Numbered from the stretch's first letter, positions 1 through 8,639 are shown. The stretch: 64,000 nt of DNA from Plantago major (GCA_026545765.1 CM048844.1:74171590-74235589), one strand, 5' to 3'. The notes: generated from the letters alone by a model not told the origin. Program-made: numbers and translations.

Positions 1-1209
1 GACATTCTTAACTACCTCAAGGACGGATCTCTACCAGCCGATCCGAAGGAATCAAGGAGTGTGCAGTGCCGAGCAAACAGGTATTTTATACTGGGCGATG
101 ATCTATACAAAAGATCTTTTTCCGGGACCCACCTGAGGTGCCTGAATCCACAAGAAGCGCAAACCGTGCTTGAAGAGATACACAACGGAAGCTGTGGTAG
201 TCATTCCGGGGGGAGGACCCTTGCCCAGAAAATCATACGACAAGGCTATTATTGCCCCACCATCGGTAAAGACTCCGCGGACCACGCCCGGAGATGTCAG
301 GATTGCCAATACTACGCAAATATCCCACATCGCCCGACGAACCCTATGATTCCGTCAATCATAGCGTGTCCGTTCGATCAGTGGGGTATCGACATTGTCG
401 GACCATTTCCGAGGGGTACCCAACAGAAGAAGTTTCTCATTGTGGCTGTGGAGTACTTTACCAAATGGGTAGAAGCCGAGGCTGTTGCGACCATTACAGA
501 GAGTCGAGTGCGAACCTTTATCTGGAAGAATATCATCTGTCGCTTTGGCCTGCCCAGGATTCTCGTCTCGGACAATGGTGCCCAGTTCGTGACATAGTCA
601 AGGAATGGTCAAGGCGTCCTTCAAAATCGAGCAACGATTTACATCTGTTGGATACCCGCAAGCCAATGGACAGGCTGAGTCCACAAACAAAACAATAGTC
701 AAGATCCTCGAGAAGCGATTGAGAACCTCGCAAGAAAGTTGGGCGGACGACCTGGAAGGCGTGCTATGGGCGCATCGCACCACTGCACGGACTGCAACCA
801 AAGAAACTCCTTTCTCCTTGGTGTATGGTTCAGAGGCAGTCATACCATCCGAGGTTGCTGTTGAAACTTTGAGAATCCAAGAGTTAAGGCGAACCGAGAA
901 GCTCGGATATTCGAGCTGGACATGTTTGAACAGAAAAGGTCTGATGCACTGGCGAACATCCTTAGGTATCAGGCAACCGCCGCCCGAGCCTACAACAGGA
1001 ACGTTCATGCGGCAAACTTGCAAGTCGGGGACCTAGTGCTCCAACGGGCCGACATCTTGAGCAATGTTGGAAAACTCAAGCCCAAGTGGGAAGGACCCTA
1101 CAAGATTGTTGGGGCCAAAGTAAATGGCAGTTATGTGTTAGAAGATGAGAATGGACGTCTCCTCAGGCGTCCGTGGAATGCTAGAAACCTCCAGAAGTTC
1201 TATGCTTGA
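1..1209 (+). pseudogene. Ty3/gypsy retrotransposon pol fragment: integrase, frameshifted
   Basis: This is the C-terminal part of a retrotransposon polyprotein. Integrase inserts the element cDNA into host chromatin. The frame is open from base 1, so the gene begins upstream of the window. An HHCC zinc-binding motif is visible (HX6H at about 181-204, CX2C at about 295-306). The catalytic core follows: the first Asp in WGID (about 391-393), the second Asp in SDNGAQF (571-573), and the Glu in NGQAE (677-679). The last two are 106 nt apart, which is DD35E plus one extra base. That extra base produces the TAG at 595-597. A second frame change lies near 900-920. The last part (922-1209) has the GKLKPKWEGPYKI-type C-terminal core and stops soon after, with no chromodomain. 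This points to a non-chromovirus (Tat-like) Ty3/gypsy element. RNase H and reverse transcriptase would lie upstream, outside the window. The copy cannot make intact integrase. Confidence 0.93.
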
Positions 1210-2054
1210 AGAAAATTGTGCGGAGCTCCGTCATTTGATTGATCATTTCAATATCAGCCATCTGCTACACAGAACTCCGTCAGTTCTGTTTCCTTTTTGA
1301 TCCTTTTGTCATTGGCCATAGCGCCCCCAGGTTGTAATTGAATTTCCGACAAATCAATACAACCTCTATCCTTCGATTTCTAATGTTCGATTAGCTACAA
1401 AGAAAGCAAGAGATTTCGTTCGCACCTAGACGAATTACACTTAATATTGTCTGTACAACTTGCAATCACAGATCGTTATCCGAACACTACGGGAAAAAGG
1501 CAGAAAATGCTTCTGGAGATACGTCATCTCCCAGCAAAAATCCTTCCCCGTAAGAAAAAGCTTCCTCCGGGTCAAAGCGGAAGGGTCCGGTTTCTGCGGA
1601 AACCAGGAACTCAATCTACCTGCACACAAGAAAATGATTAAGCATGCCGGAATCCATCGGGATACCACGGAAACATGGAAGGCAAGTCTGGTATCCAGGG
1701 AAAACAAAGTGCGAAGAAGAGATATCCACAAGATCTTTAAAGACTCAAACTCTCTTGAAATTCGGAAACTGTTTCCAACATAAGAGAGATTTGAGCCATT
1801 AAAGTAGGGATGGAAGAAAATGGAGGAGACGAGCAGATATACATTCAAACCGAGATCTGTGCTTTTCGGTAACTGATCCTCAACGATTTTCCCCTCTAGA
1901 CCCACTCCACTCTCAAACTCAGGATAAATGCCGATTGGAGAGTGGACGGGAGTCAAGAGGGGGAAACTATTCAAGAAGCCGTCTTTTTTGCTATTGAGTA
2001 GATTTGGAAAGTGGAAGTTGGATTTGCACGACTGAGGCCAAGAGAGTTCCACAG
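1210..2054. other. Non-coding retrotransposon 3' region downstream of pol
   Basis: There is no convincing gene on either strand. A 216-codon open stretch runs on the minus strand (1441-2091), but it starts upstream of the antisense TATA box at 2055-2062, has no good start, and matches no family I know. On the minus strand a pyrimidine-rich run ending in GCAG near 1624-1640 looks like a 3' splice site, so the stretch may be the leader or intron of an antisense transcript. This is inference only. Confidence 0.5.
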
Positions 2055-2062
2055 TATTTATA
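2055..2062 (-). promoter_or_regulatory. Antisense TATA box with upstream Site II cluster
   Basis: Read on the minus strand this is TATAAATA, a plant TATA consensus. Upstream on the same strand (2114-2188 on the plus coordinates) are four TGGGCC/TGGGCT-type Site II motifs (2114-2119, 2148-2153, 2173-2178, 2183-2188), the class bound by plant TCP factors. An ACGT-core element (minus strand TGACGTGTC, 2087-2095) lies about 30 bp above the TATA box. The combination looks like a promoter. No clear coding region follows it toward lower coordinates, so its transcript is unknown. Confidence 0.5.
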
Positions 2063-2381
2063 GAAGTGGCAAACCAATGTGCGTCCGACACGTCAGAACT
2101 TCGACGTCGGAAATGGGCTTAAACTATCCATTTGGGTTGAACAGTGTTGGGCCAGGTGGATTTATCCAGTCAAGCCCAAATAGGCCCATCAACTACGTCC
2201 GAGTTTTTTAGCCATTCTTTACAAAAAATATGCATCAGTTTCAGCCAACGAGGTGTGCAAGAAGGAAAAGACGGAGGTTCCACTCGAGGGAAAATAGTTC
2301 GAATTATATAAAAAGTTATTCGAACATCTACGTACAAATATTACAGTCCGACAAAAGCCGAAGAAAAAGTTACATGCTATC
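2063..2381. other. Promoter-like and spacer sequence between antisense units
   Basis: This stretch holds the Site II cluster described for the 2055-2062 TATA box and then AT-rich spacer. Read on the minus strand, the segment 2300-2375 is T-rich with TGTA motifs, as expected of a 3' end and polyadenylation region for the small antisense gene at 2406-2672. I see no gene in it. Confidence 0.4.
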
Positions 2382-2398
2382 ACGGGGCATGTCCCGCC
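2382..2398 (-). other. GGGGCATRYCCC near-palindrome after stop of small antisense ORF
   Basis: The plus strand reads ACGGGGCATGTCCCGCC, a near-palindrome able to form a short hairpin. It starts exactly 7 nt after the stop codon of the minus-strand frame at 2406-2672. An almost identical motif sits exactly 7 nt after the stop of the other antisense gene (3158-3174). The shared position suggests homologous 3' gene ends. Its function is unknown. Confidence 0.55.
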
Positions 2399-2405
2399 TT
2401 GAACA

Positions 2406-2672
2406 TCACCATTGCCCAGAAGTTGAACCTTGGGACTCTGAGCCACCGCCCTGGGCCTGGCGAGCTTGCTGCTGCATCCGAATCCTCATGCGAATCAGCT
2501 TCAGCGTCCGCTCACGCTCCTCTTCAGCCAGTCTCCTGGCTATTCCTGGACATTGAGGGGGCTCACCTTCATAATCCAGGACGATCGGATCACGCCAAGT
2601 TCCCCTGCCCGGATAGATGGGCGGATGCATGTTTCCGCATGCATAGTTCACCCAAAGGATCAGACTCATCAT
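2406..2672 (-). CDS. Small antisense retrotransposon ORF, 88 residues, unknown function
   Basis: I do not recognise the product. The frame opens with ATGATG at 2672 on the minus strand, about 70 nt below a TATAAATA box at 2743-2750, and ends in TGA at 2406. The N-terminal half is rich in Pro, Gly and aromatic residues (PPIYPGRGTW). The middle is strongly charged (RRLAEEERERTLKLIRMRIR) and would form an amphipathic or coiled helix. The tail is Gln/Gly/Ser-rich. A five-codon upstream ORF (MSNRR) ends in a TGA that overlaps the start region. The frame lies antisense to the retrotransposon, between pol and the 3' LTR, where Tat-lineage elements can carry extra ORFs. A real small gene is plausible because promoter, start, composition and a 3' motif shared with its neighbour agree. 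Chance openness in a GC-richer patch is the alternative. Confidence 0.45.
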   Translation of the reverse strand: MMSLILWVNYACGNMHPPIYPGRGTWRDPIVLDYEGEPPQCPGIARRLAEEERERTLKLIRMRIRMQQQARQAQGGGSESQGSTSGQW

Positions 2673-2742
2673 CGCCGATTCGACATTATCGACCGAGAGA
2701 ATGAGGAAAGTACAACAAGGAAAAGAAGAGTTACCACACCCT

Positions 2743-2750
2743 TATTTATA
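2743..2750 (-). promoter_or_regulatory. Antisense TATA box for the 2406-2672 ORF
   Basis: The minus strand reads CTATAAATAAG. The first ATGATG lies about 70 nt downstream, leaving room for a short pyrimidine-rich leader. This is the same TATAAATA octamer found at two other antisense positions in the element (2055-2062 and 6649-6656). Confidence 0.5.
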
Positions 2751-3157
2751 GTGGCAATGAGTCTTTCAGATCTCGACATCTGTCAGTCATCCGACGACCA
2801 AGAAGATGAAAAGACGTAGTCATAATGACTATTTCACTGTTTCGCCTTCCTCCTTCTAGAAGAATCTCGCATCCCAAGGGACGAACCGTCCGGGTATCGA
2901 AAAGATGATAGTCTGATTTCTACATCAGATACCATCTCCAGCGATCAGTGCGCTTAAGAGATGGGTAATTTATAATAACTCAGCTCGTGAACGACAGATA
3001 AAGAAAGGAACGAAGAAGAGAGCAAGTAAACGCTCGGAAGTATAAGAAGTTCATATCATCGGATAAAATACGGAATATTGTCATGAATTTGAAAGATAAT
3101 CCGAGTTATCAAAAGATGCAAATACAACAGAAAAAGCCAGTAAATACAGAATTTCTA
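2751..3157. other. Spacer between the two antisense genes
   Basis: No gene is seen. Read on the minus strand, 3060-3157 is the AT-rich 3' flank of the spliced antisense gene, with T-runs and TGTA/TTGTA motifs of the kind found in plant polyadenylation regions. The rest (2751-3060) would be the upstream region of the small antisense gene; I see no Site II cluster there. Confidence 0.4.
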
Positions 3158-3174
3158 ACGGGGCATACCCCGGA
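3158..3174 (-). other. GGGGCATACCCC near-palindrome after stop of spliced antisense gene
   Basis: The plus strand reads ACGGGGCATACCCCGGA. It begins 7 nt after the TAA stop of the antisense gene, the same distance as the sister motif at 2382-2398. It may be part of a shared 3' end. Hairpin potential is evident; function is unknown. Confidence 0.55.
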
Positions 3175-3952
3175 CTTCCCATTAGGCCCCAGTCTGGCTT
3201 GGACCAGCTTCCTCAGCTTCGGGCCGATTGGTGGCTTCCGCAGCAAGAGCTTGAGCGTGGGCGAACAAGTCGAAATCAGCGGGAAGATCGAGAACGCGGA
3301 CAGGAAGGGCAAACCACTTTTGCAGGAAGGCTCGATAATCATCAAAGGGTACAAGGCCCACTTTCAGAAGAGCTTCCGGGACGAACCTCGGAAGGAAAGG
3401 CCCGCCGTTCTGGATCTCAATCTCACACTCATTGGTGACCAGTTCCACGAACTCACACGCAGCCAACTGCTCGTCCGAGACGCTATCGACGGGCACTTCG
3501 ATACCATTCGCATCCGCAGAGGGGATTAATCCCTCCGCCTTCCAAAGTTCGTGGAAGCAAAGATCGCAATGTCCGATCGCGGACACAAACCCATCCAGCC
3601 GGGCGGCATCCGACTTGTCCGCCGTCAGAAACTTGAAAGAAGCAGAATTCAAGAAGTCACGGCCAGCGTAAAGACGGACATATCGGAGGCCACCAACCAG
3701 GAAGTTCTTAAAATCCAGGAAAGCCTGCATCGCCTTATTAACGAACCTCTCCTGGTGGTCGAGTTCCGCCTTGATCTTCTCCCAGTTGGTCTTCAACTTA
3801 TGGACCCTCACCTCTTCCTCCTTCAACCTCATCTCCAGCTGCTTCACTTTTTCCGCCTCGTCCGCGGATGTGGCCACAGCCTTGTGAAGGTCCTCTTCGA
3901 TGGTGGCCCGTTCACTAGCCTTCCACTGCATGGCCTTGATGAAGCACCCAAG

Positions 3953-4034
3953 CTGGGGAAACATCCGAGTAGATACAAGTTATATTTGTGTCGCATTAAG
4001 AACGCAGCAAGTAAATTAAGGATAGATTATTTAC
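3953..4034 (-). other. Intron 2 of antisense ORF (82 bp)
   Basis: The donor is CGG|GTAAAT and the acceptor TTTCCCCAG|CTTGGG on the minus strand. The junction is phase 0 on both sides and removes AT-rich sequence between the Ala/Arg-rich exon and the coiled-coil exon. The short AT-rich plant-type intron and matching phase make it credible. Confidence 0.7.
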
Positions 4035-4504
4035 CCGCTGGTACAGAGCATCCAACCCTCCGACTCGCTCCGTTTCTGGGAGTCCGCAAGCACGCTCGTA
4101 CTCCTTGTCCAGAGCAGCTTGGTCCACAGGAAGAACAGCGGACAACTGCTGCCTCTTCGCTGCAGCAGGAGCTTCCGAGCTTGCCGCCCTCTTTCGTCCC
4201 GAGACAATGGCGTCCCGCATAAATACGTCTCGGGGTGGAGCTCGAGTGTTGGCAGTGGCACTCCGCGTAGCAGGAGCCTTACCCTTGTCAGGCACCGCCA
4301 AGGCCTGGGAGACTTCACCGGCCTTGCTCCGCCTTTCCTCTTCGGCGGCAAACACAGCAGCGTTTTTCGGATCCGACATGGGCAGACCCGCGGAAGTGTT
4401 GATGATCTTGGTCCTTTGACCAGCTGCGACTTCAAGAGCCTGTTGTTCCCTCTGCAACCTCTTCTTCTCTCCGAGAGTTGACATGATGTAGTCAAACCAG
4501 TGAG

Positions 4505-4667
4505 CTGCACAATAAATCAAGGGCATTAGGAACAGACGGGTTAAAGAAGGATTATCGGAATTGCAGACACTTGTGATCAAAATAAAGTATAATGAAGAAG
4601 AGAAAAAATGCCAAAATCTCCAAATCGAATCTCATCAAGTCCGTCTTCCCTCCCACTTCTACTTCAC
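4505..4667 (-). other. Intron 1 of antisense ORF (163 bp)
   Basis: The donor is ACCG|GTGAAG and the acceptor TTTATTGTGCAG|CTCAC on the minus strand. One base from exon 1 and two from exon 2 form a codon (phase 1), which keeps the reading frame. The interior is T-rich, as in plant introns, and the frame would otherwise run into stops. Confidence 0.68.
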
Positions 4668-5949
4668 CGGTTAATCCGCAAAGGTAGGGAAGTGGCTGGC
4701 AGATCAATCCGTGGAACGGATAAGTAGGCGGGTCATACTTCTTGTGGATGGCCGCCACCCACGGAGCCACATTCTTTGGAAGAGGGCCAACCGGATGCTC
4801 CTCGTAAACTTTGTGGGCCCCATCGTTTCGCCTCGGACTCTCATGATTTCAGGGCCATGCGTACGAAAACGTACTTGTCCCACCACTTCGACCCCAATGA
4901 CGAGATGAAGTCCGAGATAAAGTTGTAGGGCTTCCTATTCATGAAAGTGTAGAATAGTGGATTCCCCGGACTGAACGAGACATGAAAGAGCTGCCTAAAA
5001 TTCTCGAAGTTTACAGGCTGCCCTTTCTTCTTGCAAAAGACTACAAAGCAAATAAGGTTACCCAGGGACTTGGGGATAACCTGACTCGGACCTATACCAA
5101 TATGGTTCAGGATGTTTTTCATCTCTGTGGCAATGGGAATTTTCCATCCGCAGGAGAAGGCCACCTCATGCACGCACATATACCCGGCGGGCGGATTGTA
5201 AAAGGCGTGACCAGGCTCGGGAATCATGATTTCTACGGAATCAGGGATCTCCCACTTCCGCCTCCACTCGGGGATGTCCTCCGCCCTAACCCTGGACGGA
5301 CACGTAGGAAGCAGCCCGTCCGCGTTTAATTCTCCAAATCGATCCACTATGGTAACAGCGGACGCAGGATGCGGAAACTTTACTTGGGCAGCTTTCGCAC
5401 CACGACCCTCGATTAACTGCAGATTGGACTGAACGAGGCAATGGATGTAATGTAATCCGTCGATCGGATCGCCTGAGGGACGAGTGACAGAGATCCTTCT
5501 TCTTCCTCCTCGCCTCACCCTCCTCTTCCTCACCATCTTCTTCGTCCTCGAGGACACCTTCGGTCTTCGGACGATTGCTTGGACGGACCTGCTTCTACCT
5601 GAACACGGTCCTCCACTCCGTCCTCGAACATCTCCACGTCATCAGCCTCATGCCCACTGTCGCCTGCCCGTTCAAGTCGAAGCGCATTCGGATCTATGGG
5701 CCCTCCCACACCGCCTATAGTCCGAGATTGGACCAATGTTCTCGCCTCATAGCCTTCGACCACTGGCCTGTCCGTCGGAGGACTAACTGTTTCGTGGGTT
5801 CCGTGCCTAGCGTCGGAATCTCTGGAAGAAAGGACGTCCACAAGAAAGTCTCCTACGGACGCGCTCAGAATCACGGATTCATCGCCCAAAACTGCTCCAT
5901 CCTGATAATCCGCGCCTCTCGAACATTTTGACTATCGCTCCCGGACATC

Positions 5950-6452
5950 CTAGGGCAGAAGGAAACGGATCAGAAACGATGATTGTTATTGTTCGAGAGT
6001 TCATTTATATGTCTTATTAAGTCTAGAGGTCCACGAAAAAGTCTAAACCCAAAGATTTTCTACACACAGAAGGACAGGGACCCCAAGACACCGGCACATG
6101 CAGCTGTGCCATTGGCACCATGATCTGCCCCTTATGGCACGATGACAAAAGAAGAAACTTTATGGCCAAATACCACAGCCCACACTGATTTACAAGTAAA
6201 CATGCATGGTCAAGACAGGTTGTGTCGGACAGGACTTATTAATTGAGAGTACAAGACATCAACGAAGAAAATCGGCATATTATGAGCATGCAGCAGATAC
6301 ACATCAATTATAGTCTAAACCAAAGGCATCGCAAGAGTCAGTTACTGAGGACAGGCTCAATTACGGAAGCAGCAAGGGAAGCTACACTAGACATGCAATA
6401 GGGGGTATAGCGAATACAGGCAATTTAAATGAGGCCAAAGAAGGATACTTAC
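5950..6452 (-). other. Leader (5' UTR) intron of antisense ORF
   Basis: The donor is GCAA|GTAAGTATCC, a near-perfect plant 5' site, and the acceptor is TTTCCTTCTGCCCTAG with the ATG one base after the junction. The interval is 503 bp with no coding signal. Introns in the leader just before the start codon are common in plant genes and often raise expression. A TATA-like string at 6002-6012 (minus) lies inside this intron and is probably incidental. This is predicted from splice signals only. Confidence 0.58.
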
Positions 6453-6625
6453 TTGCTAAATATCCAAACAGAGAACTTCCATGGATAATCGAACTTGGGT
6501 AATGCACCAAGGTTACAGATCTCAGCTTGATGTCCCGAAAGTCTTACAAGTCCTAGTTGCTCGGATCGACCTTGCGTTGTTTGAATTGCTTAAAGATTGC
6601 TCTGAGTTTCGAGATTGCTAAAAGT
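6453..6625 (-). other. Predicted non-coding leader exon of antisense ORF
   Basis: The stretch lies between a TATA box (6649-6656, minus) and a strong splice donor. The upper limit is approximate, set at 25-30 nt below the TATA box. Near its 3' end it contains a short upstream ORF (ATGGAAGTTCTC..., eight codons then TAG) just before the donor. There is no other coding signal. Confidence 0.45.
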
Positions 6626-6648
6626 GTGAAAATGACTGATGGCCCGAC

Positions 6649-6656
6649 TATTTATA
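6649..6656 (-). promoter_or_regulatory. TATA box of the spliced antisense gene
   Basis: The minus strand reads CTTATAAATAGTC, matching the plant TATAAATA consensus. Upstream on that strand lie several Site II-type motifs: TGGGCC at 6876-6881 and 6897-6902, TGGGCT at 6906-6911 and GGCCCA at 6937-6942. The leader exon and intron of the antisense gene follow toward lower coordinates. Confidence 0.55.
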
Positions 6657-7222
6657 AGGGCATTATGGGATAGCCAAGAGTCACGTCGCTTGGATTTGAA
6701 TCCCAGCCGTGGATCCTCTCCAATCCAAGGGTTGTACCGCTTCGCGAATGGATGGCTGCCAGAACATCGCATTTAATGCTGGACAGACGCGTCACATCAA
6801 TCGGACTGGGCGCCCCAACCGTTGATGTCGTCCTGATCCAACGGTCGCGTCCCTTTACTCGGGATCTTTCTCCCGTGGGCCGAACGGACAACCTATTGGG
6901 CCTCTTGGGCTTTTGAAGAGGACAAATTCAACAATCGGCCCAACGGACAGCTTCCAAACAATTGCGTCAGATCCTAACCGTACTCGGACACATATATCTC
7001 GGATACAAATACCTTTTCCTCTACAGTCCCAGTTATGCGATAACTCGGATCAGACGAAAAAGGGGGCAAAGAGATATATTGAAGCCTGGAGGACACGGAC
7101 GACGGATCACGACAAAAGGATTTTTTCCTTTCTCTTAATTAACGATTCGCACGCTCCACGAACGATTGATCCTCATAGTTACCAACTATCTTCTACTAAG
7201 ATACTTGGAAACCGGGGACATA
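6657..7222. other. Antisense promoter region and 3' UTR up to the 3' LTR
   Basis: No gene is supported on either strand. Open frames at 6652-6891 (minus) and 6913-7293 (plus) lack any family resemblance; the second runs into the LTR. The segment holds the Site II motifs of the antisense promoter. Its last bases (about 7205-7220) are purine-rich (GGAAACCGGGGACA) and may serve as the polypurine tract for plus-strand priming. That assignment is weak because the tract is interrupted by CC and C. Confidence 0.35.
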
Positions 7223-7305
7223 TGTTGATACGGAAATATGTCCAATCCGTTAAGGGCGCCATAGAGCGTGTCCTAAAGCGCATCACGGCTTAACTAGCCA
7301 ATTCA

Positions 7306-7353
7306 GTACTGGTCCGACCTCACATGGTCCGCCCAAAGTGAATCGACCAGTAC
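7306..7353 (+). other. Hairpin in LTR (GTACTGGTC / GACCAGTAC)
   Basis: Perfect 9-bp arms at 7306-7314 and 7345-7353 enclose a 30-nt loop. Both arms are conserved in the other LTR (62168-62176 and 62207-62215), although nearby bases differ between the two copies. Confidence 0.6.
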
Positions 7354-7777
7354 GCCGAAGTCACTACTTCCCCACAGCTAGTCCGAGCTAGCTAAGGAAA
7401 GGACTTGTAAACCCGACTGTGTCAAGACAGATGCCTAACGGACCGTACGAGAGAACCTCGGACGCCACCATTACTCTAAGACCAGACGTGTATAACAGAA
7501 CCACTGAGATACTTCCGTGGGACTCTTGGCTCGGACATCCAGAGTCACCCAAGGGCAGATCAACCAAGCAGACAGGTCTGTTCGAGGGACTAACACGGAC
7601 CCAACAGGCGGAACAGTACTCTCAGAGGGAAAAGGTCCAAACTACCCTCCCAGGCCCACTTATCGGTATTGGATCACTGTCCACTAATGGGCCATGGGCC
7701 AAAGGTAGCATTGGTGTCCAAATATGGATCGTACACTTGGAATCATCTCATGAGCTACCTCATGAGTATGTGATAAC

Positions 7778-7789
7778 TATAAATATAGC
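7778..7789 (+). promoter_or_regulatory. LTR TATA box (CTATAAATATAG)
   Basis: A strong TATA box in the LTR would place transcription start about 25-30 nt downstream (about 7810-7820), defining the U3/R boundary. The identical 12-mer occurs in the other LTR at 62635-62646. Confidence 0.7.
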
Positions 7790-7947
7790 ACTAGGTCCAA
7801 GACCTTAAGGTAAGTGGTAAGTGATAAGTGATAAGCAATACTAAAACATTAACCTCCCTCATAATTATTACATTGAGAGCTTCCAACTCTCTCTTGAGTA
7901 AAGTCTCTTACCGGATTGACACAGGCAATCCGGGCATCCAGTTCTAA

Positions 7948-7964
7948 CCCCCCCCCCCCCCCCC
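7948..7964 (+). repeat. Poly-C tract, 17 nt, in LTR
   Basis: A run of 17 C follows GTTCTAA. The matching position of the other LTR has 14 C (62787-62800). It lies downstream of the TATA box, so it would be in the transcribed R/U5 part. Length may be affected by sequencing error. Confidence 0.85.
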
Positions 7965-8639
7965 AACACCCCGCTTAGTCGTTTCAGGTGACTTGGTTCG
8001 GACGAGCAATCCATCGGACCTTCAAGTTGGAGGCGGGGTACAGACCGTGGAGATTGTAGTAGTTTAGTTAGTTAGTGTTTGAGGTTTATCCCTCAACAGG
8101 TAGTACATGATTTTTTGTGAAACACTCGATAGAGTTAGTTTGTGTCAAATTTTATTCACATGATATGGTTTGTGGTATGAAACCTATTCTACGCACATAT
8201 TGAACTATTTTGGTTGATCAGATCTCGATTTAAAAACGTATTTCCGAGACATCTTGTCTTCAATAAAACTCAAAGGGGGTAGTACACGATTTTTTGTGAA
8301 ACACTCGATAGAGTTAGTTTGTGTCAAATTTTATTCACATGATATGGTTTGTGGTATGACACCTATTCTATGCACATATTGAACTATTTTGGTTGATCGA
8401 ACCTCGATTTAAAAACGTATTTCTCAGACCTCTTGTCTTCAATAGAACTCAAAGGGGTAGTACACGATTTTTTGGGAAACACTCGATAGAGTTAGTTTGC
8501 GTCAAATTTTATTCACATGATATGGTTTGTGGTATGAAACCTATTCTACGCACATATTGAACTATTTTGGTTGATCGAATCTCGATTTAAAAAGGTATTT
8601 CCGAGACCTCTTGTCTTCAATAAAACTCAAAGGGGTAGT

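Larger units (their letters stand above)
3182..5948 (-). pseudogene. Spliced antisense retrotransposon ORF (aORF), PF04195-like plus coiled coil
   Basis: This is a three-exon gene antisense to the element: exon 1 5948-4668, exon 2 4504-4035, exon 3 3952-3182. The exon 1 remnant G plus exon 2 makes exactly 157 codons and exon 3 exactly 257, so the phases agree. Exon 1 carries a domain (about 5250-4900; motifs HEVAFSCGWKIPIATEM and LICFVVFCKKKGQ) resembling the plant 'putative gypsy type transposon' domain (Pfam PF04195 in my reading). Exon 2 is Ala/Lys/Arg-rich with a nuclear-signal-like patch (GRKRAASSEAPAAAKRQ). Exon 3 opens with a long charged coiled coil (EEDLHKAVAT to about HQERFV) and ends in SQTGA. 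The intact product would be about 840 residues. Exon 1 needs frame changes near 5920, 5540 and 4848, so this copy is broken. Role is unknown; antisense ORFs at this position are known in Tat-lineage elements such as Grande. Splicing is inferred from sites only. Confidence 0.72.
7223..8098 (+). mobile_element. 3' LTR of element A (876 bp)
   Basis: The boundaries come from alignment by eye with the LTR at 62085-62922. Homology starts at TGTTGATACGG and ends at CCCTCAACA, giving perfect 6-bp inverted ends TGTTGA/TCAACA. Upstream is retrotransposon 3' region, and downstream satellite begins at once (8099). Over the first roughly 600 bp the two LTRs look about 90% identical. They differ most after the TATA box, where this copy has a small tandem run of TAAGTGA/TAAGTGG units near 7808-7835. 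Position downstream of integrase makes it the 3' LTR. The bases immediately after it are GGTAG (8099-8103), the expected target-site duplication if the element is intact upstream. Confidence 0.92.

Noticed and set aside
103..330. Minus-strand and alternate-frame open stretches over integrase
   Set aside because: Shadows of the integrase coding frame; the plus strand holds the recognisable motifs.
1441..2091. 216-codon open frame on the minus strand as a gene
   Set aside because: It begins above the antisense TATA box, lacks a convincing start, and its translation has no motif or family resemblance. A possible splice acceptor inside suggests it is not one exon.
3083..4481. Plus-strand open frames at 3083-3529, 3551-4222 and 4119-4481
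   Set aside because: Shadows of the antisense gene, whose minus-strand frame has coiled-coil composition and phase-consistent introns.
6002..6012. Minus-strand CATATAAATGA as promoter of the antisense gene
   Set aside because: It falls inside the predicted leader intron; the TATAAATA at 6649-6656 with a downstream donor and upstream Site II motifs explains the gene better. It stays a fallback if the leader intron is wrong.
6913..7808. Plus-strand open frames at 6913-7293 and 7419-7808
   Set aside because: They overlap the 3' LTR and its upstream region. The other LTR does not keep the frame intact, and no domain is seen.
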